This document shows positions 35,713 to 51,000 of a DNA stretch of 64,000 nt, piece by piece. Each line of letters starts with the position of its first letter. Position 1 is the first letter of the stretch. The stretch is from Limnoperna fortunei (Eukaryota > Mollusca > Bivalvia > Mytilida > Modiolidae), in NCBI GenBank assembly GCA_944474755.1, contig OX104113.1, forward strand, positions 72,663,600 to 72,727,599, in the 5' to 3' direction. The notes below the pieces were generated by a model that made no database searches, was not told where the DNA came from, and saw only the letters and a program-made list of their open reading frames with translations. The position numbers and the translations under genes were made by a program.

Positions 35713-36045
35713 TCATAACGACTTACTTGAATGCCCACTAGACCAAGAAATTATATTCTGCAGCAAAATAGCTACAAGAATGGCTAAAATCACAAATCCG
35801 CACAAAATAATCACAGCACACTGTTGATCAGTTAATTGCTTTGGTTCCACTAATTTTGTATCCAACACTGGAGGCTCAGAGATAGGTTCGTGGCCTGGTG
35901 TCATGAATGTATGACTAGGACTGAATGCTCCTGCCACGTCACCAGAGCCATCAGAACAATGTCTTATTGCACAAACTCTCAGCATATAATCTGTCTTTGG
36001 GTTTAAACTTGTTAAAAAGAACTGTGTTTCAGGTCCACTATACAC
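35713..36045 (-). CDS. FNDC3: FNDC3 last coding exon: FN3-9 end and membrane anchor
   Basis: Encodes VYSGPETQFFLTSLNPKTDY, then FSPSHTF, a linker and a hydrophobic helix of about 22 residues (CAVIILCGFVILAILVAILL) close to the C-terminus. It ends SSGHSSKSL and TGA. The position and sequence of the anchor match vertebrate FNDC3 tails. Acceptor TTTGCAG. Confidence 0.93.
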   Translation of the reverse strand: MYSGPETQFFLTSLNPKTDYMLRVCAIRHCSDGSGDVAGAFSPSHTFMTPGHEPISEPPVLDTKLVEPKQLTDQQCAVIILCGFVILAILVAILLQNIISWSSGHSSKSL

Positions 36046-39000
36046 CTGCAAAATATACACAGTTTTAGTGAAGGAAACCATACATTTTAATTCTTATAAA
36101 CTAACTTATATTTAAACAATTTTAATTTATGTATTTTAACAGGAAAATGAGAACCAGAAATATGAAGAATTGTGTGTGCTATATGAAATCTTTTGATGTG
36201 AATACCCAGATATAAAATTATATTCAAATTGTGAATAAGCTTACCTGTTTATAATCCTGATCCCGACTATACAACTGTAAACAGTATGATATGGTATCTA
36301 ACCCCGGAGATTTACAACCCTGCCACTCCACAAAACAGCTGTGTAACTGCACATCTTGTACCCTGGGGGCTGTAAATACAAATAACATGATTCCAGGACA
36401 TAAATTAACAACTAATGAAGAAAAACCCTATATAAACAGGTGAAAAAGTATTTATCCTGCAATCAATCATTTTGGTGTAGAATAAAGTTGTACTATTACA
36501 TAATAAAAAAATCTCCTGGTATCTACATTTAAATGATGAGTGAATATGCAGCCATATTCTCAAATATATCGTAAACTTTCTCTTACATGTAAAGATAAGA
36601 TAGTCGTAACTTTACGTTAACGTCTATGATTGTTCATATTGTCAAAAGTTATCGTAGATTTGCACGTAATATACCAATCATAAATCTTACGTTTTGCACA
36701 TAGCGTTATGATGCATGCTCAGTTACTTCTTTCACTTTGGAAATAAACGTATTGAAAGAAAAATAATTACTTCAAAGTTTAGTACTTTTAAAAATTATAA
36801 CATTTTGGAATTTCATAACCTCACAAATCAGTAGAATTTTGGAAGAAAATATGGTACTATATATTGGCTAAGGTGATATGCAAAACTTAAAAAAAAAAAA
36901 ATAAAATAAGTAAATAAATAGGTTGTGTTGCTTAATTTTGAATATGTGTTTTTAACAGTAATCTCGATTTAACCCAACGTGGAACAAGACCATTTTTAAG
37001 GTTACGTTTCTTCAGTTTAGCAATTAACGAGTTTTTTTTACCTTAACCCATTTTAACACAAATAAAACAGTATAATGTAAAATCCTAAATCACATAGAAA
37101 AAGGTCAATTTCTGGAACATTTTTTCATGAATTCAGTTGTTGTTTCCTTGTGTTAAAATTATTAATTTTTGTGAGAGTTATTCCCCATGGGTAACACAGT
37201 TTTCGAAACATTTGCAACTTTTCAGTGTTTTTTCATCGTTCTATCTCACGTGTATCAAAATCGATGATGCTAATTAGTGAATGTCTTGAAAAATGATTTT
37301 TCCTTTCAAAATTATGAGGGAAGCTAGGACTTACCAGCGCTCAGGAGCAGACGTAAGTTTACGATCGATTTCACACGTAACTTTCAACTACGAATTTTTG
37401 AGAATATTAAAACAGACGTAAACTTACGCTACGTTTAAAATTATGCCTATGATTTTTTGAGAATATGGCTGCTGGATACTAATAATAGGCAAAAATCTGA
37501 CTTATAAAATAATATTTTATATCAGAAAACATTATTCATCTTTCAACAAGTATGATTGTTCAAAAATAAAGCAAGTCAAAAAGCCAAAAAAAACCAAAAA
37601 CATAAACAATAAACAATTTTCTTCCATGAACTAGTGACTTAATTATTCAACAAAGAACTACTAGTAACTATTGGGATAAATCCACAACCCGTTACCTTTA
37701 AGAGCAGGCGGTGGTGCCTTTAATGTGGTGAATGTATAAACTTCTGAATATGGTCCACTGCCAGCAGCATTACTGGCATAAATTCTGAAGTCATAATTTG
37801 TCATTTCTTGTAACTTGTTGATTTTATACGAATTAGATGTTCCTTGGTACACAACTTGGAAGCTACAAAAAAAATTATAAACCATATTAAGTTATAGAGA
37901 AATCATTAACTTTGCTGAGAAAAACATGAAATATTTTCAAATTTATTTTATTTCAAGTAAAGATTTGTTTGTTACACAGAACCCGTAATAACATAATAAT
38001 ACAAAAATCTAGCATTATTTGTGTGTAGCAGTGGTGCAAGTAATTTGCTTCCTGGTATGCAAAAACCTAAACTTACTTTCCATCCTCCTTCTCCATCTCT
38101 AAGGTGTAAATTAGTAGGTCCAGATTACGACCATCACCCCATTTTAATTTGAGACTATTTGGTGCATATGACTGACATTCTAACTTTGATGGATTAGGAG
38201 GCAATGGTCTCGTGGTGACTTTAACAGAAGAACTAAATGGTCCTACACCTATACCATTGACAGCCTGAATTCGCACTCTGGAAAACAAATGTTATTGTAT
38301 TAAGGTGTTTCCTATTAAGAAAGAAAACAAGATTATCATAATAACAGAAACAAACTGTATAAAAGAACTGGTCATTCCTGCCAGAGTGGACTTAGTTGAG
38401 GTTGTTTGCCTTGATCACCAGTATGTCAACACTGACAAGAAATACTAACTACAAAATTAACTGACAAGGATTGACTGGTTTCTGCACAGCTTCTCAAGTG
38501 AAGTAAAATGTCAAACAAGCAAATTTTCAATCTAAGACCCAATAAATATTTTATTGGTCTTAAATATGTGATGTAATATTTTTGTAAGAAACTAGAATAT
38601 CTTAAAACATAGAAATATGATGATTATGAAAATCTTTTTTTGTCATGATTATTAGCCTTTAATAAATCATGCAGACCATTACATTATTTATGATACAAAA
38701 GAAACATGAAAGAATAAGTGGATTTTTATAATTGCTGCCAGTTTGTACTAAACTGTTAAGGTCTCGCATGTAATATGATTTTGACATACAATTGATTCTG
38801 TCGGTATCGTTGGTTGTCTCACCTTTTCTGAGAGTTTTGTAATATACATTTTGTCAGGCCAAACAAAATAATTAGTAATTACTGCGATTTTTGAGCATTG
38901 TAACAACTTTAAAATACAAAACCATATTTTGACATACCAACAATCGTCACAAGCACTATTTGTAATTCACAGTTACAGTGTTCAATCTAGGCTGCGCCAT

Positions 39001-42000
39001 TGCCGCATTTTTTTTCTATTTGGCGCAGTAGAAAACGTTCCGCGGGCCTCTCCGGGCGCACTATATTAGATCGTCAAAATACGGAATTTCAATCCAGTCC
39101 CCTTATGGTACTGGTGTGTAGTCTGTGAAATTGTCAAAATATGAAGCGAATTTCGTCATATTTCGCAGTCGTCGGCCGGGAAAAACGCCCAAAATCTTTG
39201 GCCAGCGGTAGTGATGAAACCGATGACAGCACAAGTGACGGCGTCGATGGATACTTAGTATCTCATACAAATTTTTAAACTTAACAGTGGCCCCCAAATC
39301 CCATCCAGGGCCCCCTTTGTGATCTTGCATGGGCCAGGCAGGCCCCCTGTGAAAAAATTCTAGATTGAGCACTGCAGTTAATAAAAAAGACGAAGAAACT
39401 TTTCACATACTTGTATGAAGTTTCAGGATCCAGCTCCTCAACTGTATATTCTGTAATGGCGCCAATAGGAATCAGCTGTTTTTCCCCAATGTCCAGATTA
39501 TATCCTATGATGTCACTACCGTTACAATTAGGTTCCTTCCAGGTGAGGGTAATTGTAGTAGCTGTAGCACTATTACGTATATGTGTAACAGAAGAAGGAC
39601 TAGATGGAGGTGTTACTACTGTGGCCACAGGGCTAAAGGGACCAGCCCCAGCACTGTTGATTGCCTACAATATTTAAATTTTTATGCATTTCTGTTGTTT
39701 CACATATGATCTTCCTTACAAAGATATAGAACTACACATTGATAATGCTGATTGACATTTTCTAATCTTGTTAGATTTTGCTTGTATTCTACAAAAAAAA
39801 AACATTGACTGCACTGTTTTCTTAGAATTTGTATTAGTTTCATTATTTCTGTGTGTGCTGATGCAGCTTGATCCAAAAAGTTTGATGGATGACCTTCTCT
39901 AGTCCATAATCTACAAACTAAAATGCTTTATACATTTCTTACTGACTTATATATTTATTATTTGCAACTTTCAATATTATTATGAGGATAAAACAATTAA
40001 GCCCAACATCTTTTTAATTTCTGTATGGTGATATATTTGTAAAAAATAAACATGAAATTTTACCTGAACTCTAAAGCTATACTGAGTGGCAGCTGTCAGA
40101 CCTTTTACTTCATGACCAAGATTTGGACCATAATATAACTGCAATTTACAAAATATATATAAACACATCTCTAACAATATTAATAATGCTATTGAGTTTT
40201 ATCATTCATGGTTTAAATGAACATCAAACCTTTACAAAGATCCAATTATGTACAAACCTATAAGGACAAATAAGATTACATCATTTTTAAGAATATAACT
40301 TCAGTGATGACCTTAAAATACATAATATTTAAGGCTTTATGAGAGCAGCGCAAATTTGTGTTTTGTCAAGATCCATTTTAAACATAACTGAAACATACCT
40401 GCATGAAGTCAAGATCCAATTTATGTTGCCATTCCACTCTGTACTCTGTAACTGTGGCACCATTGTTTACTGGGGGTTCCCAGTTTACCATTGCACTATG
40501 TGGAGACCGACAAACTACCATTGGAGCCTTGGGTGGATCTGGCACCCCTGCCCCACTTACAACCTCTAAAGGTTCAGACCATGGACCTCCCTAAAGTATG
40601 AAAATGTATACTGTCATACAGCAATTAAAATGCACTAGATATATATAAATGTGTCTAAATTGCATCTCTTTATGATGGGTTAAATTATAGTAAAAAGCCT
40701 GCATGTTTTGGGGGAGACTTTTTGCCTGACAAATTAACACTGCTTACCATGTATGATCGAGCTTATGCTCCTTTTGTGGATCCCAAAAATTGTATTTTCA
40801 AATCAACAATTATTTCCTTAAAATATTCAGCATTTTGAAAGGCATTGTTTTTTTCATTAAGATTTTCCATAGTAAATTTGTACCTAAATTAGAAAGAAAG
40901 TGCAACATAAGTGCAGTATATTTTGTATATTTGAAATCCTTTATAGTCTTCGTTGTTTGCAGTGGATGTGGGAATAGTCTCGCTGTTTAACTGAAACTAT
41001 TGTACGTCAAGAAAGCAGACGAACATTTGTAAACAGTATTAGATCCCTTTAGAACAAAAATGTCTGATCTACTATGTAAAATCAAGCCCACTTTCAATAT
41101 AATAAAATGTTTATTAAAATCTTGAAATGAAACAGACTGAAATTTATCAACACAACAACAAAAATGCAGAAATAACATAACACAAAAAAACATGTTCATA
41201 CGAAAGTAACTAACCCCAACTCGATTTATTGCTCTAACTTGAAAGAGATATGGTCTCCCAGGAGACAGACCAGCAACAATACAATCAAGGTCACGGCCTT
41301 TATAAACTTCCCGACTTGTGTTGTCAGGGGAGATCAGCTGGGCAGCAAATTCTGTGATAGATGCCCCACCATCATACTCTGGGTAACCTTTAAAAAAACA
41401 ACCAAGATATCAGTATATATGGTCTTTCTGTTACAGGTATAATCTTTTATAGATAATACTGTATAAGAGTTTTCGCTGTGATTTAATTTTCGCTATATTT
41501 GCAATAAAAGTTTGAACACGAAAATAAAAACAAGCGAAATATTAGGAAGCATGATAGAGTTATTCATTCTGATTAAATTACACAAAAAAAAACTAACACA
41601 GTTTTTTAACAGAAACACTAAATTTGCCGCCACACAAAAAAAACCCCACATACAGTATCAGTTTTAACTGCTTAAAAATGCATATATTTAAAGACATAAA
41701 ACTGACATAAAATATTAGAATACAGGTTTAATTTTGTTATATTTACACTGTCAAGATGTCTATTATCACAAAATTAATTATTAAAACTATAACATACTCC
41801 ATCGTAGATGTAGAGAAGTGGCCTTGGGCTTGCCCTGTAACTTCGGGGCCTGGCATTGTCCTGGTGAAACAGCTTGTGTAGTTGTTGCACAGGATTCAGA
41901 AAACTATAAGAGAAAGTATGTCATTATAACATCATTTATAAATAAAATTTCAACGTGAATATAACAAAATCTGTATAAAACTGGCAGGTACAGTAACTGG

Positions 42001-45000
42001 CTGTATATTCTTTTGAAGACAATCTAATATACTGCATATATATCGACTCAATCTAAAATGATCTAATCAATAGATGAACACAGATAAAACTGTTAAGTTA
42101 ACATTTTAAGGCCAAAAGCGTAAACTTAAAAAAAATGTTAAAACGTTTTTTAAAAATTCCTATAGTTATTGCAAATAAACCTAATAAATGAGACATTTAA
42201 AAAAATGCAAACAAAACAATACTTCAAGAGATGATTTGATCTGCCAATATATTACCTCACTCCTTCCACCTTCACTGGAGCACGCCACTCTAACTTGGTA
42301 TGTATGACCAGGAATCAGATGATCACAGATATGTTCTCGTTCACTTCCTTCGTACAACATTTCATAACCTACAATAATACCATTACAACTCAGAAAATGA
42401 CACTTGCTGAGCTTTGCTGTTATTTATAATTACACTTATAGCACTGGTATACTGGAAATGGAACAGTCAGTATACTGCCTACTAAAAACCTTTCTATACG
42501 AGGTTAAACGTATCAAGTTTAGAAAAATTATCTTGACAAACTATTAAAGCTTTAAAAAAATCATTCAAATCTTACTGTAAAATAAGCCTTAATAAAAGTT
42601 CAAAAACAGAAATTATTTTGTCAAGTTCCTGCTTAATATTAAAATGTTTTGATTAGATTTTCATGTAGTAGTTTTCTATTGAATTGCTATTCCATCCACG
42701 ACTGTGAAATACAAAACTATGCATGTTTTTTTTCTTACAAGTAATTCCAATATGATTCTTAAGTTAATAAACATTACAACTGTTGTTTCACCTGTAATAG
42801 TAAATGCAACTGAACTCCTTTATGAGAATTTGACATATGAATATATATTTATTGTCCTCTAAAATTGACAAAATTCTTTTAAAAATCTTCTGAAAGAATA
42901 ATGCTCTAAATATCTGTATGATTGAAGTTAACCCACATACATTCTGGGTGACAATATACAATATATTTAGGTACATTGGTAAATCAAAGTATAAAATATA
43001 ATTTCTAAGGTTAAGTTTTGTTAAAAAAAAAATCAATGGGATGCAACACGGTTTTAAATAATCACAACATACAAAAAGAAAGTAAAGGAACACATGTAAG
43101 AAATAAATTAAGTGTGAAAACATAAAAAAAACTTCAAATTGAATACAAAATATTCAAGTTACCTCCTCCTTTATAAGCATTGTAAAATAACCAATATCCA
43201 TAAATATATACACAACATAAATGTTATTGTAAATGTTATTTTATAACATCATATGTAACACATTACACTTTTAGGTTAGGTTTCTTACATCAGCATAAAT
43301 GCCATAAGCTAATATTGCATTAATTATGCAGCATTTATATTAAGTTTCATTTACTGACTTTTTATTTTAAAAGATTAAAATTCCTTGACTATAGGCTCTT
43401 TGATGTGGACAATACCTACCATTCCCATCATTCAATTCTACAATGTACTTAGTTATTTCTGATCCACCATCATCTTTTGGAGGCTCTGTGGATTTAAAGA
43501 AAATGTATAAATGTTCCTTTCATTATGTCTGTATTGAAAAAAACATGACTGTTAAAGGCAGTGGTTTCATTTTGTTGTTTTGTTTGTTTGTGAATTAGTT
43601 GTGATTTGTGGGTTTTCTCTTTGACTTATTAACTGAATTATGAGTTTTGTGTTTGGTTGATCTCCTCCTCTGATTTACTCATACAAGAAAACGCAATAAA
43701 TGCAAGTGCTTTTAAGGCAGTTTTTTTTTGTCTTCCAAAAATCAGAAGTCGATTTCACAAAAAACCATAAGTGTAAAATTTATCGTAAGTGTGTGAAGAT
43801 CAAAGGGAAATGCATTGTGACGTCAGCACTTACGATAGATATTACACTTACGACTTTTTGTGAAAAGCACCCCAGGCCTGTAACCATTGTAGGAAACCTC
43901 TGTCGAGTTCTCGCTTTGCTACCACTTACTTAGTTACCCTAACTGGATGTGGGTTTTTTTTTACAATGGCTTGTAACATAATCAAAAAAATTATAAACAA
44001 GTTAAATAAACAATAATACTGCTTTTATTTCTCGTCTAATATTTTAAGTTATTCAGTATATTTGAGTAAATTAAACCTAACATCAAACAAAGGTCAAGGC
44101 TGCTTTTGTTTGTATCAGAACTAACAGCATAATACTTGCATGTCAATTTAAATTGTAATTAAGTATAGTTTAAATCACTTACCCCAAACAACTTTAAAAC
44201 TATGAGCATGTATTTTGCCTTTAATCTGTGGTTTAGGGGGTGGGGCGGGTCGGTCAGGTAATGTCTTATATTTGACAGCTTCACTCCACTTACTTTGGCC
44301 CTCATCATTTATTGCTGCTAACTAAAAAAAAAATAAAATGACATCAACATTACTAACAGGTAACATTTGTTAGCCAGCAATGTAAACATTTCACCATGCT
44401 GTAAACTTCTTTTTCCTTCTATTGTTAAAGTATGATTTCCAGATTACTTGGACTTACAAAAAGTTTTTTTTAATTCAAAAACTAAGACCAAAGTTCTTGT
44501 ACTTTAATGTATTAGCCCTATTTTCCATAGACTAGATATTTTTTCACAATTAATTGTTTGTTGCTGATGAAAATTCATTTTTAGAATTGGCAAAATAAAA
44601 ATATTCTATATGAACTTTTTATTGGCTAAAAATTATAATTATAACATTGTGGGTTAGATTTCTGTTTATGGCACAAGTGCAGAGCATTTTTCTTTACAAA
44701 TTATACAGAAACAATTCAAATGTTTCAAATATATTTCAAGCATAAAATAATATCTATAATACTTACTCTATATCTATAATCAGTATTCCTACGGAGATTT
44801 TTTATTTTGTGTGATAAATTTGAACCATTATAAACTGGAATAAAACCATGGCCCTGAAAAATAAACAAATTATTTATTTTGTTCAAAAGTTATGCTTTAT
44901 TGTTATGGCAAAGTAACCAACAAATAGAGACAATTAAGATACACCTTCACCTTTAAATAGTGTGCTATAATGCCTGAAGGTTAAACATGTTAAAATTATT

Positions 45001-48000
45001 GATAACAGGAAATAAAACGCAAAACGACCATGAATGAATATAGGAATTCTATAATTAACTTGATATCTTATAAGTAGCGTAAGTGATCACGACTGCTTGA
45101 AGTACTTGTCACAAGATAATGTTGACAATTGAGTACAGGATGGTAGTAGCCCATTAAGCTACTTATTGGATCTGTCGTACTGTGGTATTCAGGTCACTGT
45201 GATGACTGAAAGTTAATACAGCTCTGGGCCCGGTTTCATAAAACATCTCAAATTTGAGGATTTCCTCAACTCATCCTCAACTCAAATATTGACCAATCAG
45301 ATTGCTGGAAATTTCAAATTTGAGGAAAAACTCAAGGATTTGAGGAAAATCTCAATTTGAGAAGTTTTATGAAACTAAGGCCTGGTGTATGAACACAAAT
45401 TAAGACGACCTGCTAATCAGGCAGGTTTGAATTCATGACAGACTTTCAGCATACAGTGCTTTGAGTTCAATCTTAATTAACAAAGACTGCTTTATAGTTT
45501 TGGTAGTAATCAAGCTTCCTGTTCCAATAAAAAGTGTATACCATAAATGGCTGAAAGGTTTAAAGCTTTAAACAAACAACGAGCAGGTTCACCCATTTCC
45601 TTAACAATCCTAAAACTTAACTAGAGGCTCCCAGGAGCCTGTAATCGCTCACCTGGAATCCAAATGACTTAAACTATATTAAAATTTTTGAAATTAACAG
45701 TTTCAGTCTAGTTGTTATAGCTTTTAAGTTACTGTGCAAAAACTAAACATTTCTTCAAAAAATTTGTTAAATACAATAACTCCTATAAGGTGCCATCCAC
45801 AATTTCTGAAAATTAAATGGTTTTTAGGCATTGTCCTTTAGGGTACTTTAGAAATTTACAGTTTTACTCTACTAATAGGTGTGTTATAGACTAATTTATA
45901 ATTAAAAAACTGTTCATATGTCCAAATTCATAATGAAAGGGCAATAACTCCTATAAAGAGTCATCTTGCAATTTTTGGACTAAGCAATCATTTGTAGGGC
46001 TTCTATTGCTGATCATTTGTGCAATTTACAGTTTTAATTTAGCTACTATAGTTTTCAAGTTACAGGACAAAAATGGAAAATTGCTTAACAAAATTGTCAT
46101 TTAAGGGCAATAACCCCTATAAGGAGTCATCTGACAATTTCAGACCAATTAAATGAATTGTAGGGATTTTTTGCTGATCATTTTAGCAATTTATTATTTC
46201 ACTCTAGCTGCTATGGTTTTTAAGTTACAGGACAAAAACGGAAAATTTCATAAAAAATTGCAATTTAAGGGCAATAACTCCTATAAGGAGTCATCTGACA
46301 ATTTCAGACCAATCAAGTGAATTGTAGGGTCTTTATTGCTGATCATTTGTGCAATTTACAGTTTCAATCTAGCTGCTATAGTTTTCAAGTTACAGGATAA
46401 AAACGGAAAATTTCATAAAAAATTGCCATTTAAGGGCAATAACTCCTATAAGGAGTCATCTGACAATTTCAGACTAATACAGTGAATTGTAGGGCTTGTA
46501 TTGTTGATCATTTTTGCTATTTACAGTTTTACTCTAGCTGTTATAGTTTTAAAGTTACAGGACAAAAACGGAAAATTTCATAAAAAATTACCATTTAAGG
46601 GCAATAACTCATATAAGGAGTCATCTGACAATTTCAGACCAATCAAGTGAATTGTAGGGTCTTTATTGCTGATCATTTGTGCAATTTACAGTTTCAATCT
46701 AGCTGCTATAGTTTTCAAGTTAGAGGACAAAAACGGAAAATTTCATAAAAAATTGCCATTTAAGGGCAATAACTCCTATAAGGAGTCATCTGACAATTTC
46801 AGACTAATACAGTGAATTGTAGGGCTTGTATTGTTGATCATTTTTGCTATTAACAGTTTTACTCTAGCTGTTATAGTTTTAAAGTTACAGGACAAAAACG
46901 GAAAATTTCATAAAAAATTACCATTTAAGGGCAATAACTCATATAAAGAGTCATCTGACAATTTCAGACCAATCAAGTGAATTGTAGGGCTTTTATTGCT
47001 GATCATTTTTGCCATTTACAGTTTCACTCTACCTCGTATATTTTTCAGGTTATATTGTAAATACCAAAAATGTTGTCAAAAATCGTCAAAAAAGGGCAAT
47101 AACTCCTACAAGAAGCCAATACACAACTTCGCACTAATAGCAACTATTGTAGAACTTAATGTGCTGATCAATTTGAAGTAACGGTTTTCTCTATAGCTAT
47201 TATAGTTTTTTAGATAATGATCAAAAACCTGTGTTGACCCCCATGTTCTATTTTTAGTAACAGCGGCCATATTTGTCTGTTGATCAACACCTTGGGTACA
47301 AACTTGAAACTAGGAACCCTAAGGATGATTGTGGCCAAGTTTGAAAAAAATTGGCCCAGTGGTTTCAGAGGAGAAGATTTTTGAAAAAGTTTACGACGGA
47401 CGACTGACGACAGACGACGGACGACAGATGACGGACGACTGACGACGGACGCCAAGTGATAGCAATAGCTCACATGGACCTTCGGTCCAGGTGAGCTAAA
47501 AAGCATGCAACTGTTAAGGACTTAAGTGCACATGTGAATTATGACACCTTTATAATCAGGGTCAAGTGTACTAAAAGGAAATAATTAAAAGAAGGATTGA
47601 CAATCTGTCTAGTTTTTTTTAGAAAAAATCGATCAAAGACAGTAATGGCCAGATTTCGTTAAACAGTAGGTGAGCGGCAGACCTGAAATCGAATCCCATG
47701 TTATAGGAGACCATGCTGATACTGCATACCAAATTTCAAGAGAATGTAATTGCTGAGGAAACTGTTACGAAAAAATTTTTCCCGCCTGCCCAGCCATCCA
47801 ACATTTACCATACTATAACCCGGATTTTCACTCAGTGAAATCCTGCCAAAAATGAAGTTTTGTTTCTGTTAGGTCTAATGCCACTTGAAGTAATTTTTCA
47901 GCTGTAACATTGCATCCAGTTTTTATTGGGGAGTAATTCGTAAAACTCCTGATTTTCTGCAGGTTTGCGTAATAAAATTAAAGATGGAGTGAAGAAACCC

Positions 48001-51000
48001 CTTCCTGTAGCACTGCTCAAACCTGCAACCTTCATGTAAATAGACATGAAATCAATAGAAGATGACTAACTTCTGTAACTATTGGCCACTAAGCCTCCCT
48101 ACAACATTAGAACTTCTAACCTAAATAAAATATCAAAGACTTGTGTTCCAATATGATTTATGGCAGCATTATAAACTAAGGATACAGAACAAGGACATTT
48201 TTAGTCCAGTAAACCCGTGCTCTCACCTACAAATATCTTCGATCTCTAGTACAAAAGTCAAACTTACAGTGATTTCATCTTCCATTTGTAAAAGGAATGA
48301 CTCTTCATTTGGCCGTTTGATCCATGATATGACAAGGGCATTAACGAAAGCTTCTGACAACATGGGTGGATCAGGCTGGTTAGGTACACTACCACTGGTG
48401 TAGAATGTTACTGGTTCACTGTAGCCACTAAAAATAATACATTCATTAAATTTCAAACAAAGTGGCATATTAAAGGCATTCAGACTGAAATTCAGCAATT
48501 CATCTGCCATACTATGGTCATATTTAGCCTGTGTTAGATGACACAGCTCCTCACTGCTATTCCAGATTATCTTTTTAGTTACAGTTATAGTCTTTTTAGT
48601 CAGTTATATCAAATTTGCTCTGCTGGCCATTTATATTTTTAGAAATGACGATTAAAGCAGTTAAGAAAAGTAAAGACATTTTTACTGTATGGAATGATGT
48701 ACATCTAGAATAAAAAGCCATGTAAAAGAACACATGCAGGTAATACACAAGAACACACTGCATAAAACATAATTATTTTTGCCGTTTGTTAGGTAACCCT
48801 TGTGCAGATAAATGTACATTGACGAAGTTTGTATAATACTAACCTTTTACCAACACTATTTATTGCAGCTAACCTAAATGTATACTTTGTGGAGGCCTGT
48901 AATTTGGACAGTCTGTGTTGTCTCTGGATGCCTGAATATACCTCATTAAAACCATCTCCTAAACCCTGAAAAACCACATATTCAGAATCGCTCATTATTT
49001 TTTGTTACTGAAATCAAGTTTCATTTTAATGCTTAAATTCTTTGCTTTTGAGTTTCCACAGAACTGTCATTTAAAAATTGCTCGTCTGAAAAAAAAGTAT
49101 CATTTAAAATACCACTTAAGGAATTAATGGGTGAAATTTGTCTTTTTATATGACACACAATTCTCATTTCAATTCTTTATTGAACATATTTTGCTATACA
49201 GAAGTTGTCAAGTTCTGAGCAGTATGGTTACAAAAACAAATTAGTTATGATTTATGCTAACTACAAAAACAGTGTTTGCACAAAATTGACTACTCATAAA
49301 AACTGTAGTTTTAAGTGTGTTTAGTCATTCTTTATTTAATACATGATGATGCTATTGACCTTTGTAACAAGAAAACATCTTGAACATAAGTGATTTTCTT
49401 TCTTCATATACATCACTTGAAAACCACTACTTTAAAAATGAACAAATGACCTGTTTTCTGTCCAAAATAGCTAATTTACAATTGATATATAATTTCTAGT
49501 GCAACACAAACTTTGCATTATACAAATTTCTTGCCTTAAGCACAGGGATAACAGAAACAAGTGTTGTTGATGTTTGTAGCTTGGGGTTAATTTGGCACAT
49601 TAAATGTGAATCATCACACATTGTAGGTACTTTATGTATGATCAGCATTATAAACAAACATTTACCTTACAGTCTAATTATTGTAGAATAAAACAATAAA
49701 GAAAGATTATACAATACAGCACTGGAACAACCATGTTTACACAATTATGTTTTCTGATATTCAACTGAATAGAATAATTGGGTACATTTAATCTATGTTC
49801 TACAGAGGTGATAAATACAAATAAAACAAACAGGAGAGGTTCACATGGCTGCATTAGGGTCAGTATGAGCATCAGACAACAGGAGAGGTTCACATGGCTG
49901 CATTAGGGTCAGTTTGAGCATCAGACAATTTGTTCAGTGTAATTCAGACATTTTTTACTCCCATAGAAATATACATAATCCAGGATAATGCCTATTTGTT
50001 GACCTTGCTGAATGATCATAACTTTATTGAAACAGTAAAAAACTAACAGAATATGAAAAGGAAGAAACATTTATAACTAAAACTACTTTATCATGAAATG
50101 AAATAGTGTTACTGTGGACTACAGCAACTGCAAACAATACATTGAGAACCCTCCACTGAAATTTTTATTGATAGAGAGTGAGAAGTCATTAAAAACATTG
50201 CTTTAAGCTCAGACTTTTATACAAAGGTGGAAAATCAAGATTTATTACATTTTTTTAACAAGTCCAAGTTGGGACATGCAATTCACTAAAAACACAATTG
50301 TCAGAAATTAACTGGAGCCTATAATTTAAAAAAAACAAAGAGACAGATCTATCAAAATGTCTAAAGTAGTTTGGATTTTCTTATGGCTTGATTCTAAATA
50401 AAAGATTTTCTTTAATTTTTTTTATGTCCAAAAAACAGGAAGATTTGTAATCTCTGGGGTCAGTTTCACATTCTTCAACAGTTGACATTTATGAACTTAT
50501 AGATATAAGACCAGGAAATATGCAGGCTATTTATATCATTTACAAAGTATTTACATTTACAAAGTATTTTTAGCTTTTTAAGATTACATAATAGAATATT
50601 AAGTATAAAAAGTATGACAGTTGAGTTATGAAAATGAATTTATTTGTCACCTCCGGAAATAAATATTTTATTTTTGACATGATTTGTCAAAAGTCTTGCT
50701 TTATACAAACAAAGCAAGTCTATACATATAATACAACCAAATTCTACTCCTGGACAAATATCAAACAAAACATAGATATTTTCATATGTTTACCCAAGAA
50801 AATCTCAATTATGTACACTATATTTTAATGACCTTCTGACACGTGCATTCCTTGTAAATTAAAAAAAAAAGCACTTTAAATGATCTGAAGGTTTTCTCAC
50901 ATTTACATGTAATTATTGTTATAAACTTTTGTCTAAAATGTAATCTTAACAATACACATACCTTATCATAATCCAATATATAACTTGTTATCTTTGATCC

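Noticed and set aside
39103..39628. Long minus-strand frame reading through the exon p donor as extra FNDC3 coding sequence
   Set aside because: Beyond the GTATGT donor it enters intron and hAT-like element sequence. The homology continues instead in exon q in the correct phase.
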